Shown in pieces: positions 48,641-56,846 of a DNA stretch of 64,000 nucleotides; position 1 is the stretch's first letter; every line of letters starts with the position of its first letter. Under the pieces are notes generated by a model. It worked only from the letters and a program-made list of their open reading frames with translations. It ran no database searches and was not told where the DNA came from. Made by a program: the position numbers and the translations under genes. Source of the stretch: Deltaproteobacteria bacterium (lineage in GTDB: Bacteria > Desulfobacterota > Desulfuromonadia > Geobacterales > Geobacteraceae). The stretch is from contig JAJZUQ010000002.1 in the NCBI GenBank assembly GCA_021848385.1, positions 88,571 through 152,570 on the forward strand. Reading direction: 5' to 3'.

Positions 48641-50128
48641 TTATATACCCGCTTTTCTCCCCCGCCGGACCATCGCCTTTGCATAGAGTTCTTCATAACC
48701 GCGCGCCGATGCATCCCAGGTGAAACGCCGGCCCATGGCGTTCCGGATGAGTTCCTCCATGGCATCCTTGCGGTGGTACCAGGTGTGGACAGCCCAGCCG
48801 ACGGTGTCGAACAGCGCGCCGGCATTGAGGTCCTGGAACTTGAAACCGGTCCCGGAGAGGGAACGTTCGTCAAAGTTCTCCACGCTGTCATCGAGACCAC
48901 CGGTGGCACGGACGATGGGTAGGGTGCCGTAGCGGAGGGAGTACATCTGATTCAGGCCGCACGGCTCAAAGGCGGAAGGCATGAGGAAAAAATCTGCCCC
49001 CGCTTCGATCCGGTGGGCAAGGGTATTGTCATAACCGATGACGCAGCGGAATTTTTCGGGATAGGCCGCCTGGATGTCGCCAAAGTAGAAATGGGCCCAC
49101 GGTTCGCCGGCACCGAGCATGACGAACTGGAGATCGAGTTCCAGTATGCGGGGAATCGCCTCGGCCAGGACATCGATCCCTTTCTGTTTCACGAGCCGCG
49201 ACACCATGCCGATGAGGGGGACGTCATCCCGCTCGGGCAGCCCCATGGCCTGCTGCAACTCCCGCTTGCAGATTTTCTTCCCGCCCAGATCTTCGGACGT
49301 GTAGCTGGCCGGAATGAGGGGGTCGGTCTCCGGGCTCCATTCGGCATAGTCAACCCCGTTGAGAATACCGGAAAGATCGGCAGCACGTTCCCGCACTACC
49401 CCCTCCAGCCCCCAGCCATACTCCGGGGTCTGGATCTCCCGGGCATACCCCTCACTCACGGTATTGATCATGGTGGCATGGTAGAGCCCACCCTTGAGCA
49501 GGTTCACCTGGTTGTCCTTTTCCAGTCCGAGGAAGGTGAACTGCTCCCAACCGACGCCAAGCACCTCCATCGCACCTTCATAAAACGTTCCCTGGTGCTG
49601 CATATTGTGGACGGTAAGGAGCGACGCGGCCTTACCCGCATAAGGATCGGTACGGTAGATGGTATTAAGAAGGACCGGTATGGCCGCCGTGTGCCAGTCG
49701 TGTGCATGGACCACGTCAGGCCGGAAGTCGAGCATGTTGCAGAGCTCCAGGGCCGCCTTGGAGAGAAAGATGAAGCGGTTGTCGTTGTCCAGGTACCCCT
49801 CATTGTCAACCTCGTAGAGCCCGCCGCCACGGCCGTAGAACTGCTCATGCTCCAGGAAATAGACGGGAACGCCGCTGCCGGGAAGCAGCCCCTCGTAGAC
49901 ACCGCAGTACATGGTGCCGATGATTCCCATGGGGACCACGAGCACCCCCGGAAGGAGTTTCAGGCTGTGCCGTTCCACGTCCACCCTGGAGTAGCGGGGC
50001 ATCACCACCCGGACGTCGTGACCGCGGGCAGCCAGCGCCCGGGGAAGCGCACCGACCACGTCGGCCAGGCCACCTTCCTTGGCAAACGGTACCGCCTCGG
50101 AGGCAGCCATCAGAATGTTAAGTCCCAT
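48641..50128 (-). CDS. glgA: Glycogen synthase (ADP-glucose, GT5)
   Basis: This enzyme is 495 aa from ATG 50128 with GAGG upstream. The track's version adds 58 residues translated from a repeat element. The N-terminal ADP-glucose site is 'KEGGLADVVGALPRAL', and the C-terminal GT-B domain has 'PSAFEPCGLNQMYSLRYG'. It extends alpha-1,4-glucan chains from ADP-glucose. It lies downstream of hypE on the same strand with 228 bases between, which include a repeat, so it probably has its own promoter. glgP lies about 10 kb away on the opposite strand. Confidence 0.94.
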   Translation of the reverse strand: MGLNILMAASEAVPFAKEGGLADVVGALPRALAARGHDVRVVMPRYSRVDVERHSLKLLPGVLVVPMGIIGTMYCGVYEGLLPGSGVPVYFLEHEQFYGRGGGLYEVDNEGYLDNDNRFIFLSKAALELCNMLDFRPDVVHAHDWHTAAIPVLLNTIYRTDPYAGKAASLLTVHNMQHQGTFYEGAMEVLGVGWEQFTFLGLEKDNQVNLLKGGLYHATMINTVSEGYAREIQTPEYGWGLEGVVRERAADLSGILNGVDYAEWSPETDPLIPASYTSEDLGGKKICKRELQQAMGLPERDDVPLIGMVSRLVKQKGIDVLAEAIPRILELDLQFVMLGAGEPWAHFYFGDIQAAYPEKFRCVIGYDNTLAHRIEAGADFFLMPSAFEPCGLNQMYSLRYGTLPIVRATGGLDDSVENFDERSLSGTGFKFQDLNAGALFDTVGWAVHTWYHRKDAMEELIRNAMGRRFTWDASARGYEELYAKAMVRRGRKAGI

Positions 50129-50257
50129 GCAGAACCTCGTTGAATCTACATCGTTTCCATCCGGAAACGATTTCCTGAATATCCTGTTCATCCCTGAGCC
50201 TCTTGCAAAAAGACAAAAACTGAAAATCTGTACCCCCCCTGCTTCGCTTCGCTCGCT

Positions 50258-50291
50258 TCCCCCCTTAGATAAGGGGGGATTGAGGGGGGTT
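50258..50291. repeat. CCCCTTAGATAAGGGG-type intergenic repeat
   Basis: CCCCCCTTAGATAAGGGGGGA is followed by TTGAGGGGGGTT. It matches the core of the elements at 32935 and 33535. It lies between hypE and glgA and accounts for the false N-terminal extension of the glgA ORF. Confidence 0.65.
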
Positions 50292-50356
50292 ATGACGCGC
50301 ACATTGGGTCGACAAGAGACTTTTGCAAGAGCCTCCCCTGTTAAGGGGAGTGTACT

Positions 50357-51367
50357 TCAGCAGATCCGCGGCAACTGTTCCCCCGCCAGCATCTCTACCC
50401 CCCGCATACCACCCACAGAGGTTTCCAGTTGTACCCGGCCATCGGAAACAGCAGTCACCTCACCAATAATGGCCGCATCACGGCCGAGGGGGTGCAAACG
50501 CATCCTCTCCAGGGCCGCATCGGCCCGCTCCGGCGAGACGATCGCCAGAAGCTTCCCCTCGTTGGCCACGTAGAGGGGATCGAGGCCGAGAATGGAGCAG
50601 ACCCCCCTGACGCCGCTCTTGAGCGGCAGCGCCTCTTCCCGCAGGGTGACGGTCACCTTGGATTGAATAGCGATCTCCTTGAGCGTGGTCGCTACGCCAC
50701 CGCGGGTCGGGTCCCGCAGCACATGAAGGGCATCCCCTTCCAGGAGCAGCTCAGACACCAGGCCGTTCAGGGCTGCGCAGTCGCTTTCGACATCGGTCCC
50801 CAGCTCCAACCCCTCCCGGGCCGCCAGCACCGCAATTCCATGGTCGCCGATAGTGCCGTTGATGATGATCCTGTCCCCAACCCGGGCATTGCAGCCGTTG
50901 ATCTCCACCCCGTTTTCCACGACGCCGACCCCGGAGGTGTTGATGAAGAGCCGGTCCGCTTTTCCCCGCGGAACCACCTTGGTGTCTCCGGTGACGATGG
51001 CGATTCCCGCCAGGTCGGCAGCCTCCCGCATGGACGCAAGGATCGCGGCCAGCTCCCTGCGGCTCATCCCCTCCTCCAGTATGAGGCCGACACTCATGAA
51101 GAGCGGCCGTGCCCCCATCATGGCCAGGTCGTTGACCGTCCCGTTCACCGCCAAGGTGCCGATGTTGCCCCCAGGGAAAAAGATCGGGTCCACCACGTAG
51201 GAATCGGTGGTAAAGGCCAGCCGCTGGCCATTATGCTCCACCACCGCCGCATCGTTCTGCCCCGCCACCGGAATCCCGGATAGAGTCGGGATGATCAGTT
51301 CGTCAAGCAGTTGATGGGAGAGCTTCCCGCCGCTGCCGTGGCCCAGTAATATGAGATCTTTATCCAT
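50357..51367 (-). CDS. hypE: Hydrogenase maturation protein HypE
   Basis: At 336 aa this is the standard length. HypE has an N-terminal PurM/AIR-synthase-like ATP-binding half ('GHGSGGKLSHQLL', 'DPTRGGVATTLKEI') and ends in 'PRIC'. The terminal Cys receives a carbamoyl group from HypF and is dehydrated to thiocyanate, the source of the CN ligand on the NiFe site. GGAGAG precedes ATG 51367. It is the last hyp gene in the run, separated from hypD by 212 bases that include a repeat. Confidence 0.97.
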   Translation of the reverse strand: MDKDLILLGHGSGGKLSHQLLDELIIPTLSGIPVAGQNDAAVVEHNGQRLAFTTDSYVVDPIFFPGGNIGTLAVNGTVNDLAMMGARPLFMSVGLILEEGMSRRELAAILASMREAADLAGIAIVTGDTKVVPRGKADRLFINTSGVGVVENGVEINGCNARVGDRIIINGTIGDHGIAVLAAREGLELGTDVESDCAALNGLVSELLLEGDALHVLRDPTRGGVATTLKEIAIQSKVTVTLREEALPLKSGVRGVCSILGLDPLYVANEGKLLAIVSPERADAALERMRLHPLGRDAAIIGEVTAVSDGRVQLETSVGGMRGVEMLAGEQLPRIC

Positions 51368-51429
51368 TTTGACTCTCCAGAAATCATTGTTAAATAGATT
51401 TAGAGCCGCAGAAAAGCATGATAACCATC

Positions 51430-51536
51430 GAACCGCAAAGTCGCAATGGACGCGAAGTAAAGACCGTCAAGACCGATAAATCGTTTTATGCTTGAATCAA
51501 TACAAAATTTTCTTTGCGCTCTTCGCGCCGCGGTTC
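51430..51536. repeat. ~107-bp repeat with GAACCGC ends
   Basis: The ends GAACCGC and GCGGTTC are perfect inverted repeats, with related GCAAAG/GCGAAG segments inside each. It fills much of the hypD-hypE gap. It shares GCAAAGTCGCAATGGACGC-like sequence and a GTTTAAAAGGAT segment just past its end with the unit at 43826-43903. Confidence 0.5.
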
Positions 51537-51579
51537 AAAGTTTAAAAGGATTTCTCGGTATCTCCGCGGCAGATTTTAT

Positions 51580-52671
51580 CTATCGTCCATATTTATACGC
51601 CGCCGCACAGGTCCCCTCGCTCGACACCATACACGCCCCTACCGGCGCCTCAGGTGTGCAGGTGGTGGCGAAGAGCGGGCAAGCGAAGGGGCTCACCTTC
51701 CCCTTGAGGATCTCGCCACAGAGGCACCCCCGATGTTCCCGCAACTCCTCGACCGCCACGGGGATGGCACACTCCGCGTCATAGCGGGCATAAGGTTCGG
51801 CGATTCTGAGACCGCTGCCGGGGATCACACCGATACCGCGCCATTCAACGTCGCAGGGGGTGAATACCTGGGCCAGCACCGCCTGGGCTCGCACATTTCC
51901 CTCCGCAGTCACCACCCGCCGGTACTGGTTCTCAACCCGGCTCTCTCCCGCCAGTACCTGACGGACCAGCATCTCCACTCCCTGCATCACATCGGTCGGC
52001 TCGAAGCCGGTCACCACGCAGGGGACCCCCTGTTCTTCGGCCAGGGGGCGATAGGCATTGGCGCCGATAATGGCACTCACGTGGGCCGGGCAGAGGTAAC
52101 CGTCGATGGAGAGCTCCGGATCGGCGGCCAGGATCTGCATCGGCACCGGGATGGTCTTGTGGGCCGTCAGGACGAAATAGTTGGCAAGCCCCCGCTGCTC
52201 CGCCGCCAGGATGCTCCCCGCTATGGCCGGCGCCGTGGTCTCGAAACCGACCCCGAGGAAGACCACCCGCAACTGCGGGTTCTTGGCCGCCAGCGCAACG
52301 GCGTCCAGGGGGGAATAGACGATACGAATGTCCGCACCCCGCGCCCGCTCCTCCATGAGAGAGGTACTGGAGCCGGGGACCCGTACCATGTCGCCGAAGG
52401 TGGCGATGACCGTACCGGGAAGGCGGGCCAGAGCGATGGCCCGGTCCACATAGCCGTTGGGGGTGACACAGACAGGGCAGCCGGGACCGGAGATGAGTCT
52501 TACCTCCGCCGGCAGGAGTGAGCGGATGCCATACTGGTAGATGGCCATGGTGTGGGTGCCGCAAATTTCCATGAAGGTCATGGGGGTGGTCCGTCCGGCG
52601 ACCAGGCCCCTGATCCGCTCCGCAAAACCGAGCACCACCTGGCGGTCGCGGAATTCGTCCAGATAGTTCAT
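51580..52671 (-). CDS. hypD: Hydrogenase maturation protein HypD
   Basis: At 363 aa this is the usual length. It contains 'MEICGTHTMAIYQYGIRSLL', 'SGPGCPVCVTP' and 'GFETTAPA', the conserved cysteine/thiol-redox segments, and a C-terminal cluster of Cys ('GCLCGEILKG', 'FACPLFATTC') that holds a 4Fe-4S centre. HypD and HypC hold the Fe atom while CN and CO are attached. The start overlaps the hypC stop by four bases. Confidence 0.97.
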   Translation of the reverse strand: MNYLDEFRDRQVVLGFAERIRGLVAGRTTPMTFMEICGTHTMAIYQYGIRSLLPAEVRLISGPGCPVCVTPNGYVDRAIALARLPGTVIATFGDMVRVPGSSTSLMEERARGADIRIVYSPLDAVALAAKNPQLRVVFLGVGFETTAPAIAGSILAAEQRGLANYFVLTAHKTIPVPMQILAADPELSIDGYLCPAHVSAIIGANAYRPLAEEQGVPCVVTGFEPTDVMQGVEMLVRQVLAGESRVENQYRRVVTAEGNVRAQAVLAQVFTPCDVEWRGIGVIPGSGLRIAEPYARYDAECAIPVAVEELREHRGCLCGEILKGKVSPFACPLFATTCTPEAPVGACMVSSEGTCAAAYKYGR

Positions 52672-52898
52672 GCAAGATCCTCAGGACTGAACACTTCCCG
52701 CATCATCTCCAGCGTCTCTCTTGCCTCGTCTTCATCCAGTTTGGAGATGGCAAAGCCAGCATGGACGATGACATAATCACCCACCAGCAGCTCATCTGCC
52801 ATGAGCATGAGGCTCGCTTCCCGCTTCACGCCGTCGATCTCGGCCACCGCATCGGTGCCGTCGATGCTGATTATACGCATCGGAACCCCTACACACAT
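52668..52898 (-). CDS. hypC: Hydrogenase maturation chaperone HypC
   Basis: At 76 aa this is the typical length. The N-terminal 'MCVGVP' includes the Cys that binds Fe after Met removal. HypC works with HypD and then delivers Fe(CN)2CO to the hydrogenase large subunit. GGAGG precedes ATG 52898. The gap to hypF upstream consists of two repeat copies; the nearer one begins four bases from the ribosome binding site. Confidence 0.96.
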   Translation of the reverse strand: MCVGVPMRIISIDGTDAVAEIDGVKREASLMLMADELLVGDYVIVHAGFAISKLDEDEARETLEMMREVFSPEDLA

Positions 52899-52910
52899 AT
52901 CGCCTCCGGG

Positions 52911-53028
52911 AAACGGGCACTTTTCCGCCCCGGCTGCGTAAGTCTTCGGGACTGTTTGTGCGGCGTACTTCCAGTACGCCTCCGCACACTCCCTCGACAG
53001 CCTTGCCAGGACGAAAAATTGTCCGTTT
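52911..53028 (-). repeat. ~120-bp hairpin repeat, copy B
   Basis: The ends AAACGGGCACTTTTCCGCCC and the complement of GGACGAAAAATTGTCCGTTT are imperfect inverted repeats. The centre is a GGCGTAC/GTACGCC hairpin. Read on the minus strand the order GTACGCCGCACAA then CAGTCCCGAAGAC matches copy C, so it is inverted relative to copies A and C. Confidence 0.75.
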
Positions 53029-53076
53029 AGAAGTTTGGTGGTTTAATCCTGTATTGAAATTTATTGCCAATGTTGC

Positions 53077-53196
53077 AGCAACGCGATTTTTTTGCAAGGT
53101 CAAGGCGATCAAGGGATGACGCGGAGACGTAGCAGGGCTACGTCGCACAAGGAATCCCGAAGATCAACGCAGAGATTGCGGAAAAGGCGCGTTGCT
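53077..53196 (+). repeat. ~120-bp hairpin repeat, copy C, overlapping the 3' end of hypF
   Basis: The terminal inverted repeats are AGCAACGCG and CGCGTTGCT (perfect over 9 bp, with partial pairing further in). The centre is a GACGTAGC/GCTACGTC hairpin followed by GCACAAGGAATCCCGAAGAT. The right arm encodes the last ten residues and the stop of HypF. Confidence 0.8.
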
Positions 53197-55461
53197 CCAC
53201 TCAGCGATGACCGCCTGGCCGAGGGCCAGCCCCCCGTCGTTAGGAGGCACCAGACGATGGGTGTAGACGTCAAACCCCCGTGCGGCGAGCAGGTTCACCA
53301 TCTCTTCGCTCAGGAGCCGATTCTGGAACACACCACCGGAAAGGGCAACGCGGTTGGCACCGGAGTTCGTCCGAATCTCATCGCAAACCGTCGCCGCAGC
53401 CAGGGCTATGGTGACATGGAACCGGCGCGCAAGCCCGGCGCGGCCTCCGCCCGCAATCAGTTCTTCCGTCATCGCCTTGAACAGGGGGGCAAAGTCAAGC
53501 ACCTGCCTGTCATCCTCAGCGGAAACCACGAAAGGGAAAGGCTCACCCGGCGCCCCTTCTTCTGCCAGCGCCTCCAGCTCGATCGCAGCCTGCCCCTCAT
53601 AGCTGATGCGGGAGCGGACCCCGAGAATGGCGGCAGCGGCATCAAAGAGGCGCCCGCAACTGGAGGTGGAGGGTGAATTGATCCCCCGTTCCAGCATCCG
53701 AAGCAGAATGCCACGCTCCGGCTCCCCCACTTCCGCCAGGCAGGGGAGAGGAAGATCAAAGAGCTTCGCGCCGTATGTCCGGTGAAGCCAGGAGATGGCC
53801 ATCCGGAACGGCTCGCGTACTGCCGCATCGCCGCCAGGGAGGGGTACATAGCAAAATTGTCCGGCGCGCCGGAACCCCCGATAGTCACCCACGAGAAATT
53901 CTCCTCCCCAGATGGTACCGTCCAGGCCGTACCCCGTGCCGTCAAAGATCACCCCGATGCACTCCCCATCCAGCCCGTTTTCCGCCATGCAAGAGGCGAG
54001 ATGGGCGTGATGATGCTGCACCGCCAGGGCGGGAAGATCGGCAATACGACCGGCATAGGCCGTTGAAAGGTAGTCGGGATGAAGATCGTGTGCCACCACC
54101 GCCGGCTGCACGTCCAGAAGCCGCTGCAGGTGGATGACCGTCTCATCCAGGGAGGCAAGGGTTGCCGTATTCTTCAGGTCGCCGATATGCTGGCTGAGAA
54201 ACGCCCGGTTCCCCCGGGTGAGGCAGACGGCGGCCTTCAGCTCTGCACCCACCGCCAGGACATTCGTTTGCGATGCGGGGAGAAGCACTCCACGAGGAAC
54301 GTACCCCCGGGAGCGGCGCAGAAAAAGGGGATTCCCCTGGAATACCCGCACGACGGAATCATCAAGCCGGGCATGGATCTCCCGGTCATGGGTCAGGAAG
54401 GCATCAGCGATGCCGGCAAGCCGGTTCCGCGCCTCGTCATCCCTGAAGGCGATCGGCTCGTCGGTGACATTGCCGCTCGTCATGACCAGTGCGGAAAAAT
54501 TTCCCCGCAGAAGGAGGTAGTGGAGAGGGGTAGCAGGGAGCATCACCCCGAAATAGCCGTTGGCGGGTGCCACCGACGGGGCAACGGCATTTGCTTCCTT
54601 CTTTCTGAGGATCACAATGGGACGCTCGGTCCCGCTCAACAGGCGGGCCTCCGTCTCGTCAACCAGGGCAAAGCAGGAAATGGCTTCTAACGTTGGTGCC
54701 ATGAGGGCGAACGGCTTTTCGTCCCGCTGTTTGCGCCGGCGCAGTTCCCGCACCCCCTCCTCGTTGCCGGCGTCCACCGCCAGATGGTAGCCGCCAACCC
54801 CCTTGACCGCCAGGATGCGCCCTTCCCGAAGCAAACGGATCGCTCCGTCAAGGGGGTCCCCGGCGACATCGTCTCCCGCCGCCGTTGTGAGACGGAGGTG
54901 CGGCCCGCACGCCGGACAGGCATTGGGCTGGGCATGGAACCGGCGACTGGCGGGATCGTCGTACTCGGCCCGGCAGGCGGGGCACATGGCAAAGGGAGCC
55001 ATGGTAGTGAAGGGGCGATCGTAAGGAATACCAGTGATGATGGAGTAGCGGGGGCCGCAGTTGGTGCAGTTGATGAAGGGGTAGCGGTAGCGCCGGTCTG
55101 TAGGGTCAAACAGCTCGGCCAGACAGTCAGGGCAAACATCACAGTCAGGGGATATCATCGCCCGGCTTTCGCCACCACCGCTGGCAAGAATGGCGAACCC
55201 CGTCTCCCCCGCCGGAACCTGCTCCGAGCAACGGAGTCCGGTTATCACCGCCAAAGGCGGTGCTTCGGAAGAGATCGCCTCACGAAACAACGCCAGATTC
55301 TCCGGCTTCCCTTCCGCTTCGATCAACACGCCACGGCCGGTATTGCGCACCCATCCCCCCAGGCAATGCCTGGCGGCAAGGCGGTAGACAAAGGGGCGAA
55401 ATCCAACCCCCTGGACAATACCCTCTATTTCCAACCGTATTCGTTTGATGTCGCACACCAT
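53164..55461 (-). CDS. hypF: Carbamoyltransferase HypF
   Basis: At 765 aa this is the standard length. It has an N-terminal acylphosphatase domain ('GIVQGVGFRPFVYRLA'), two zinc-finger pairs ('CPDCLAELF', 'NCTNCGPRY', 'CPACRAEYD', 'ACPACGP'), a YrdC-like domain, and a Kae1-like domain with 'HHHAHLASCMAENG'. It activates carbamoyl phosphate and transfers the carbamoyl group to HypE. The C-terminal ten residues (SNAPFPQSLR) are encoded by the arm of a repeat element, so the original tail was probably replaced. The ribosome binding site is weak, and a hexamer repeat lies about 30 bases before the start. Confidence 0.96.
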   Translation of the reverse strand: MVCDIKRIRLEIEGIVQGVGFRPFVYRLAARHCLGGWVRNTGRGVLIEAEGKPENLALFREAISSEAPPLAVITGLRCSEQVPAGETGFAILASGGGESRAMISPDCDVCPDCLAELFDPTDRRYRYPFINCTNCGPRYSIITGIPYDRPFTTMAPFAMCPACRAEYDDPASRRFHAQPNACPACGPHLRLTTAAGDDVAGDPLDGAIRLLREGRILAVKGVGGYHLAVDAGNEEGVRELRRRKQRDEKPFALMAPTLEAISCFALVDETEARLLSGTERPIVILRKKEANAVAPSVAPANGYFGVMLPATPLHYLLLRGNFSALVMTSGNVTDEPIAFRDDEARNRLAGIADAFLTHDREIHARLDDSVVRVFQGNPLFLRRSRGYVPRGVLLPASQTNVLAVGAELKAAVCLTRGNRAFLSQHIGDLKNTATLASLDETVIHLQRLLDVQPAVVAHDLHPDYLSTAYAGRIADLPALAVQHHHAHLASCMAENGLDGECIGVIFDGTGYGLDGTIWGGEFLVGDYRGFRRAGQFCYVPLPGGDAAVREPFRMAISWLHRTYGAKLFDLPLPCLAEVGEPERGILLRMLERGINSPSTSSCGRLFDAAAAILGVRSRISYEGQAAIELEALAEEGAPGEPFPFVVSAEDDRQVLDFAPLFKAMTEELIAGGGRAGLARRFHVTIALAAATVCDEIRTNSGANRVALSGGVFQNRLLSEEMVNLLAARGFDVYTHRLVPPNDGGLALGQAVIAEWSNAPFPQSLR

Positions 55462-55490
55462 AAGAGGAAAGGTAAAGGTCGTGCAGTTTC

Positions 55491-55516
55491 TTTACCTGTA
55501 CCTCTACCTTTACCTG
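55491..55516 (-). repeat. GGTAAA/GGTAGA hexamer array at the hypB stop
   Basis: On the minus strand about four hexamers of the form AGGTAA, AGGTAG, AGGTAC and AGGTAA run from the last codon and stop of hypB into the gap before hypF. The same hexamer forms the long array at 58264-58330. Confidence 0.65.
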
Positions 55517-56265
55517 TTTTCCCCCGCCCGCTCGCGCAGCCAGCCGTACCACTCATCCATCCCCTCCCCGCTCCGGCTTGAGACCTCGAAGATAGTGATG
55601 TCCGGGTTGACCCGGCGGGCCATCTCCCGACACCTCGCCACATCGAAATCCACGTGGGGAAGAAGATCCACCTTGTTGAGGAGCATTATGTCGGCGGCAT
55701 GGAACATTTGTGGGTACTTGAGCGGCTTGTCCTCCCCCTCGGTGACGGAGAGCACCACGACCTTGTGATGCTCACCCAGGTCGAAGGAAGCGGGACAGAC
55801 CAGGTTCCCCACATTCTCGATGAAGAGGATGTCCAGGCTGGCAAGATCGAAATATTCGGCGGCATGACCGACCATGTGGGCATCCAGGTGGCAACCGGCG
55901 CCGGTATTGATCTGCTGCACCGGAACACCGGCCGCCGCGATGCGTCGGGCATCGTTGTCAGTCTGCTGGTCCCCCTCAATGACGGCGCTACGAAGGTCCC
56001 CTTTAAGATCCCGCAGGGTCCGCTCCAGGATGGTGGTCTTGCCGGAACCGGGAGAGCTGACCAGGTTCAGAACGAACACCCCCCCTGCCGCAAAGCGCTG
56101 CCGATTCCCCTCGGCAAAGCGACGGTTCTTGGCCAGCAGATCGGTCTCTACCGTTATGCGGGTGCCGGCTCCGGGCCGTGACTCCCCCTCGTGATGGTGA
56201 TGATGGCCATCCCCATGGTCGTGGTCATGATGTTCGTCGGTGCTGCAGCCGCACGTGATACACAT
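55510..56265 (-). CDS. hypB: Hydrogenase nickel GTPase HypB
   Basis: This 251-aa protein has the N-terminal 'MCITCGCS' nickel-site motif and a His/Asp-rich stretch ('DHDHGDGHHHHHEG') for nickel storage, then a SIMIBI GTPase domain with 'SSPGSGKTT', 'EGDQQTDND' and 'NKVDLLPH'. It inserts Ni into the hydrogenase with HypA. A GGAGG-like site precedes ATG 56265, and hypA ends three bases before. The stop lies in a GGTAAA hexamer array. Confidence 0.97.
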   Translation of the reverse strand: MCITCGCSTDEHHDHDHGDGHHHHHEGESRPGAGTRITVETDLLAKNRRFAEGNRQRFAAGGVFVLNLVSSPGSGKTTILERTLRDLKGDLRSAVIEGDQQTDNDARRIAAAGVPVQQINTGAGCHLDAHMVGHAAEYFDLASLDILFIENVGNLVCPASFDLGEHHKVVVLSVTEGEDKPLKYPQMFHAADIMLLNKVDLLPHVDFDVARCREMARRVNPDITIFEVSSRSGEGMDEWYGWLRERAGENR

Positions 56266-56268
56266 ACG

Positions 56269-56601
56269 TTACTCTACCTCCAGTTCTTTGACCCGCAGTT
56301 CCTCTCCGGAGATGGCGGCATGGCTGAAACCGCCACAGGACGGACAAGGGTCGAAATAGGTGTCGAGATGGAACTCAGCCCCGCAGTCGTGACACACTCC
56401 ACGGGACGGAATCCGCTCAATGACGAGGCGCGCCCCTTCCAGCAAGGTTCCCCGACTGCAGGCATCGAAACAGAACTCGACGGCATCGGGGACAACACCG
56501 GAGAGCTCGCCGATCTCCAGGACCACGACGGTAACCCGCTTCCCCTCCCCATGCTGGAGACAGATATCAATAATGCTCTGGGTCAGGGAAAGTTCGTGCA
56601 A
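56269..56601 (-). CDS. hypA: Hydrogenase nickel chaperone HypA
   Basis: This 110-aa protein starts at TTG 56601 with GGAGG four bases upstream. 'MHELSLTQSII' is the conserved nickel-binding N-terminus, and the zinc loop has 'CHDCGAEF' and 'CPSCGG'. It hands Ni to HypB and the hydrogenase. It is the first gene of the run hypA-B-F-C-D-E. No hydrogenase structural gene is adjacent, so the client enzyme is encoded elsewhere. Confidence 0.96.
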   Translation of the reverse strand: MHELSLTQSIIDICLQHGEGKRVTVVVLEIGELSGVVPDAVEFCFDACSRGTLLEGARLVIERIPSRGVCHDCGAEFHLDTYFDPCPSCGGFSHAAISGEELRVKELEVE

Positions 56602-56731
56602 CAGACCTCCTGGTGGGCGGAAAAGTCGTCAGACCGCCTTTCACCGTTCATACTAGCAAATCCATTCCAAGAAGAAAAGTTGTATACGCTTGAGGCCCGG
56701 GCCGAGCGAATTCACTACGGGGAGTAACTCC

Positions 56732-56761
56732 TTGTTTTCGCCCACACCGCTGGTGTATAAT
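56732..56761 (+). promoter_or_regulatory. Sigma-70-type promoter of the kinase/regulator pair
   Basis: TTGTTT at 56732 and a perfect TATAAT at 56756 are separated by 18 bases. The leader to the kinase start would be about 80 bases. The site lies in the divergent gap with hypA. Confidence 0.55.
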
Positions 56762-56846
56762 TCACCGGTTGTCGTTACTGGGGCAGAACACGAAAGACCG
56801 CCAACTGCCGGGACATTATCCCGCACCGGCACGGGAAAAGGACGCT

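Noticed and set aside
48641-50302. Longer glycogen synthase with 58 extra N-terminal residues
   Set aside because: The extension is translated from a CCCCTTAGATAAGGGG repeat. The ATG at 50128 has a ribosome binding site and begins the family domain.
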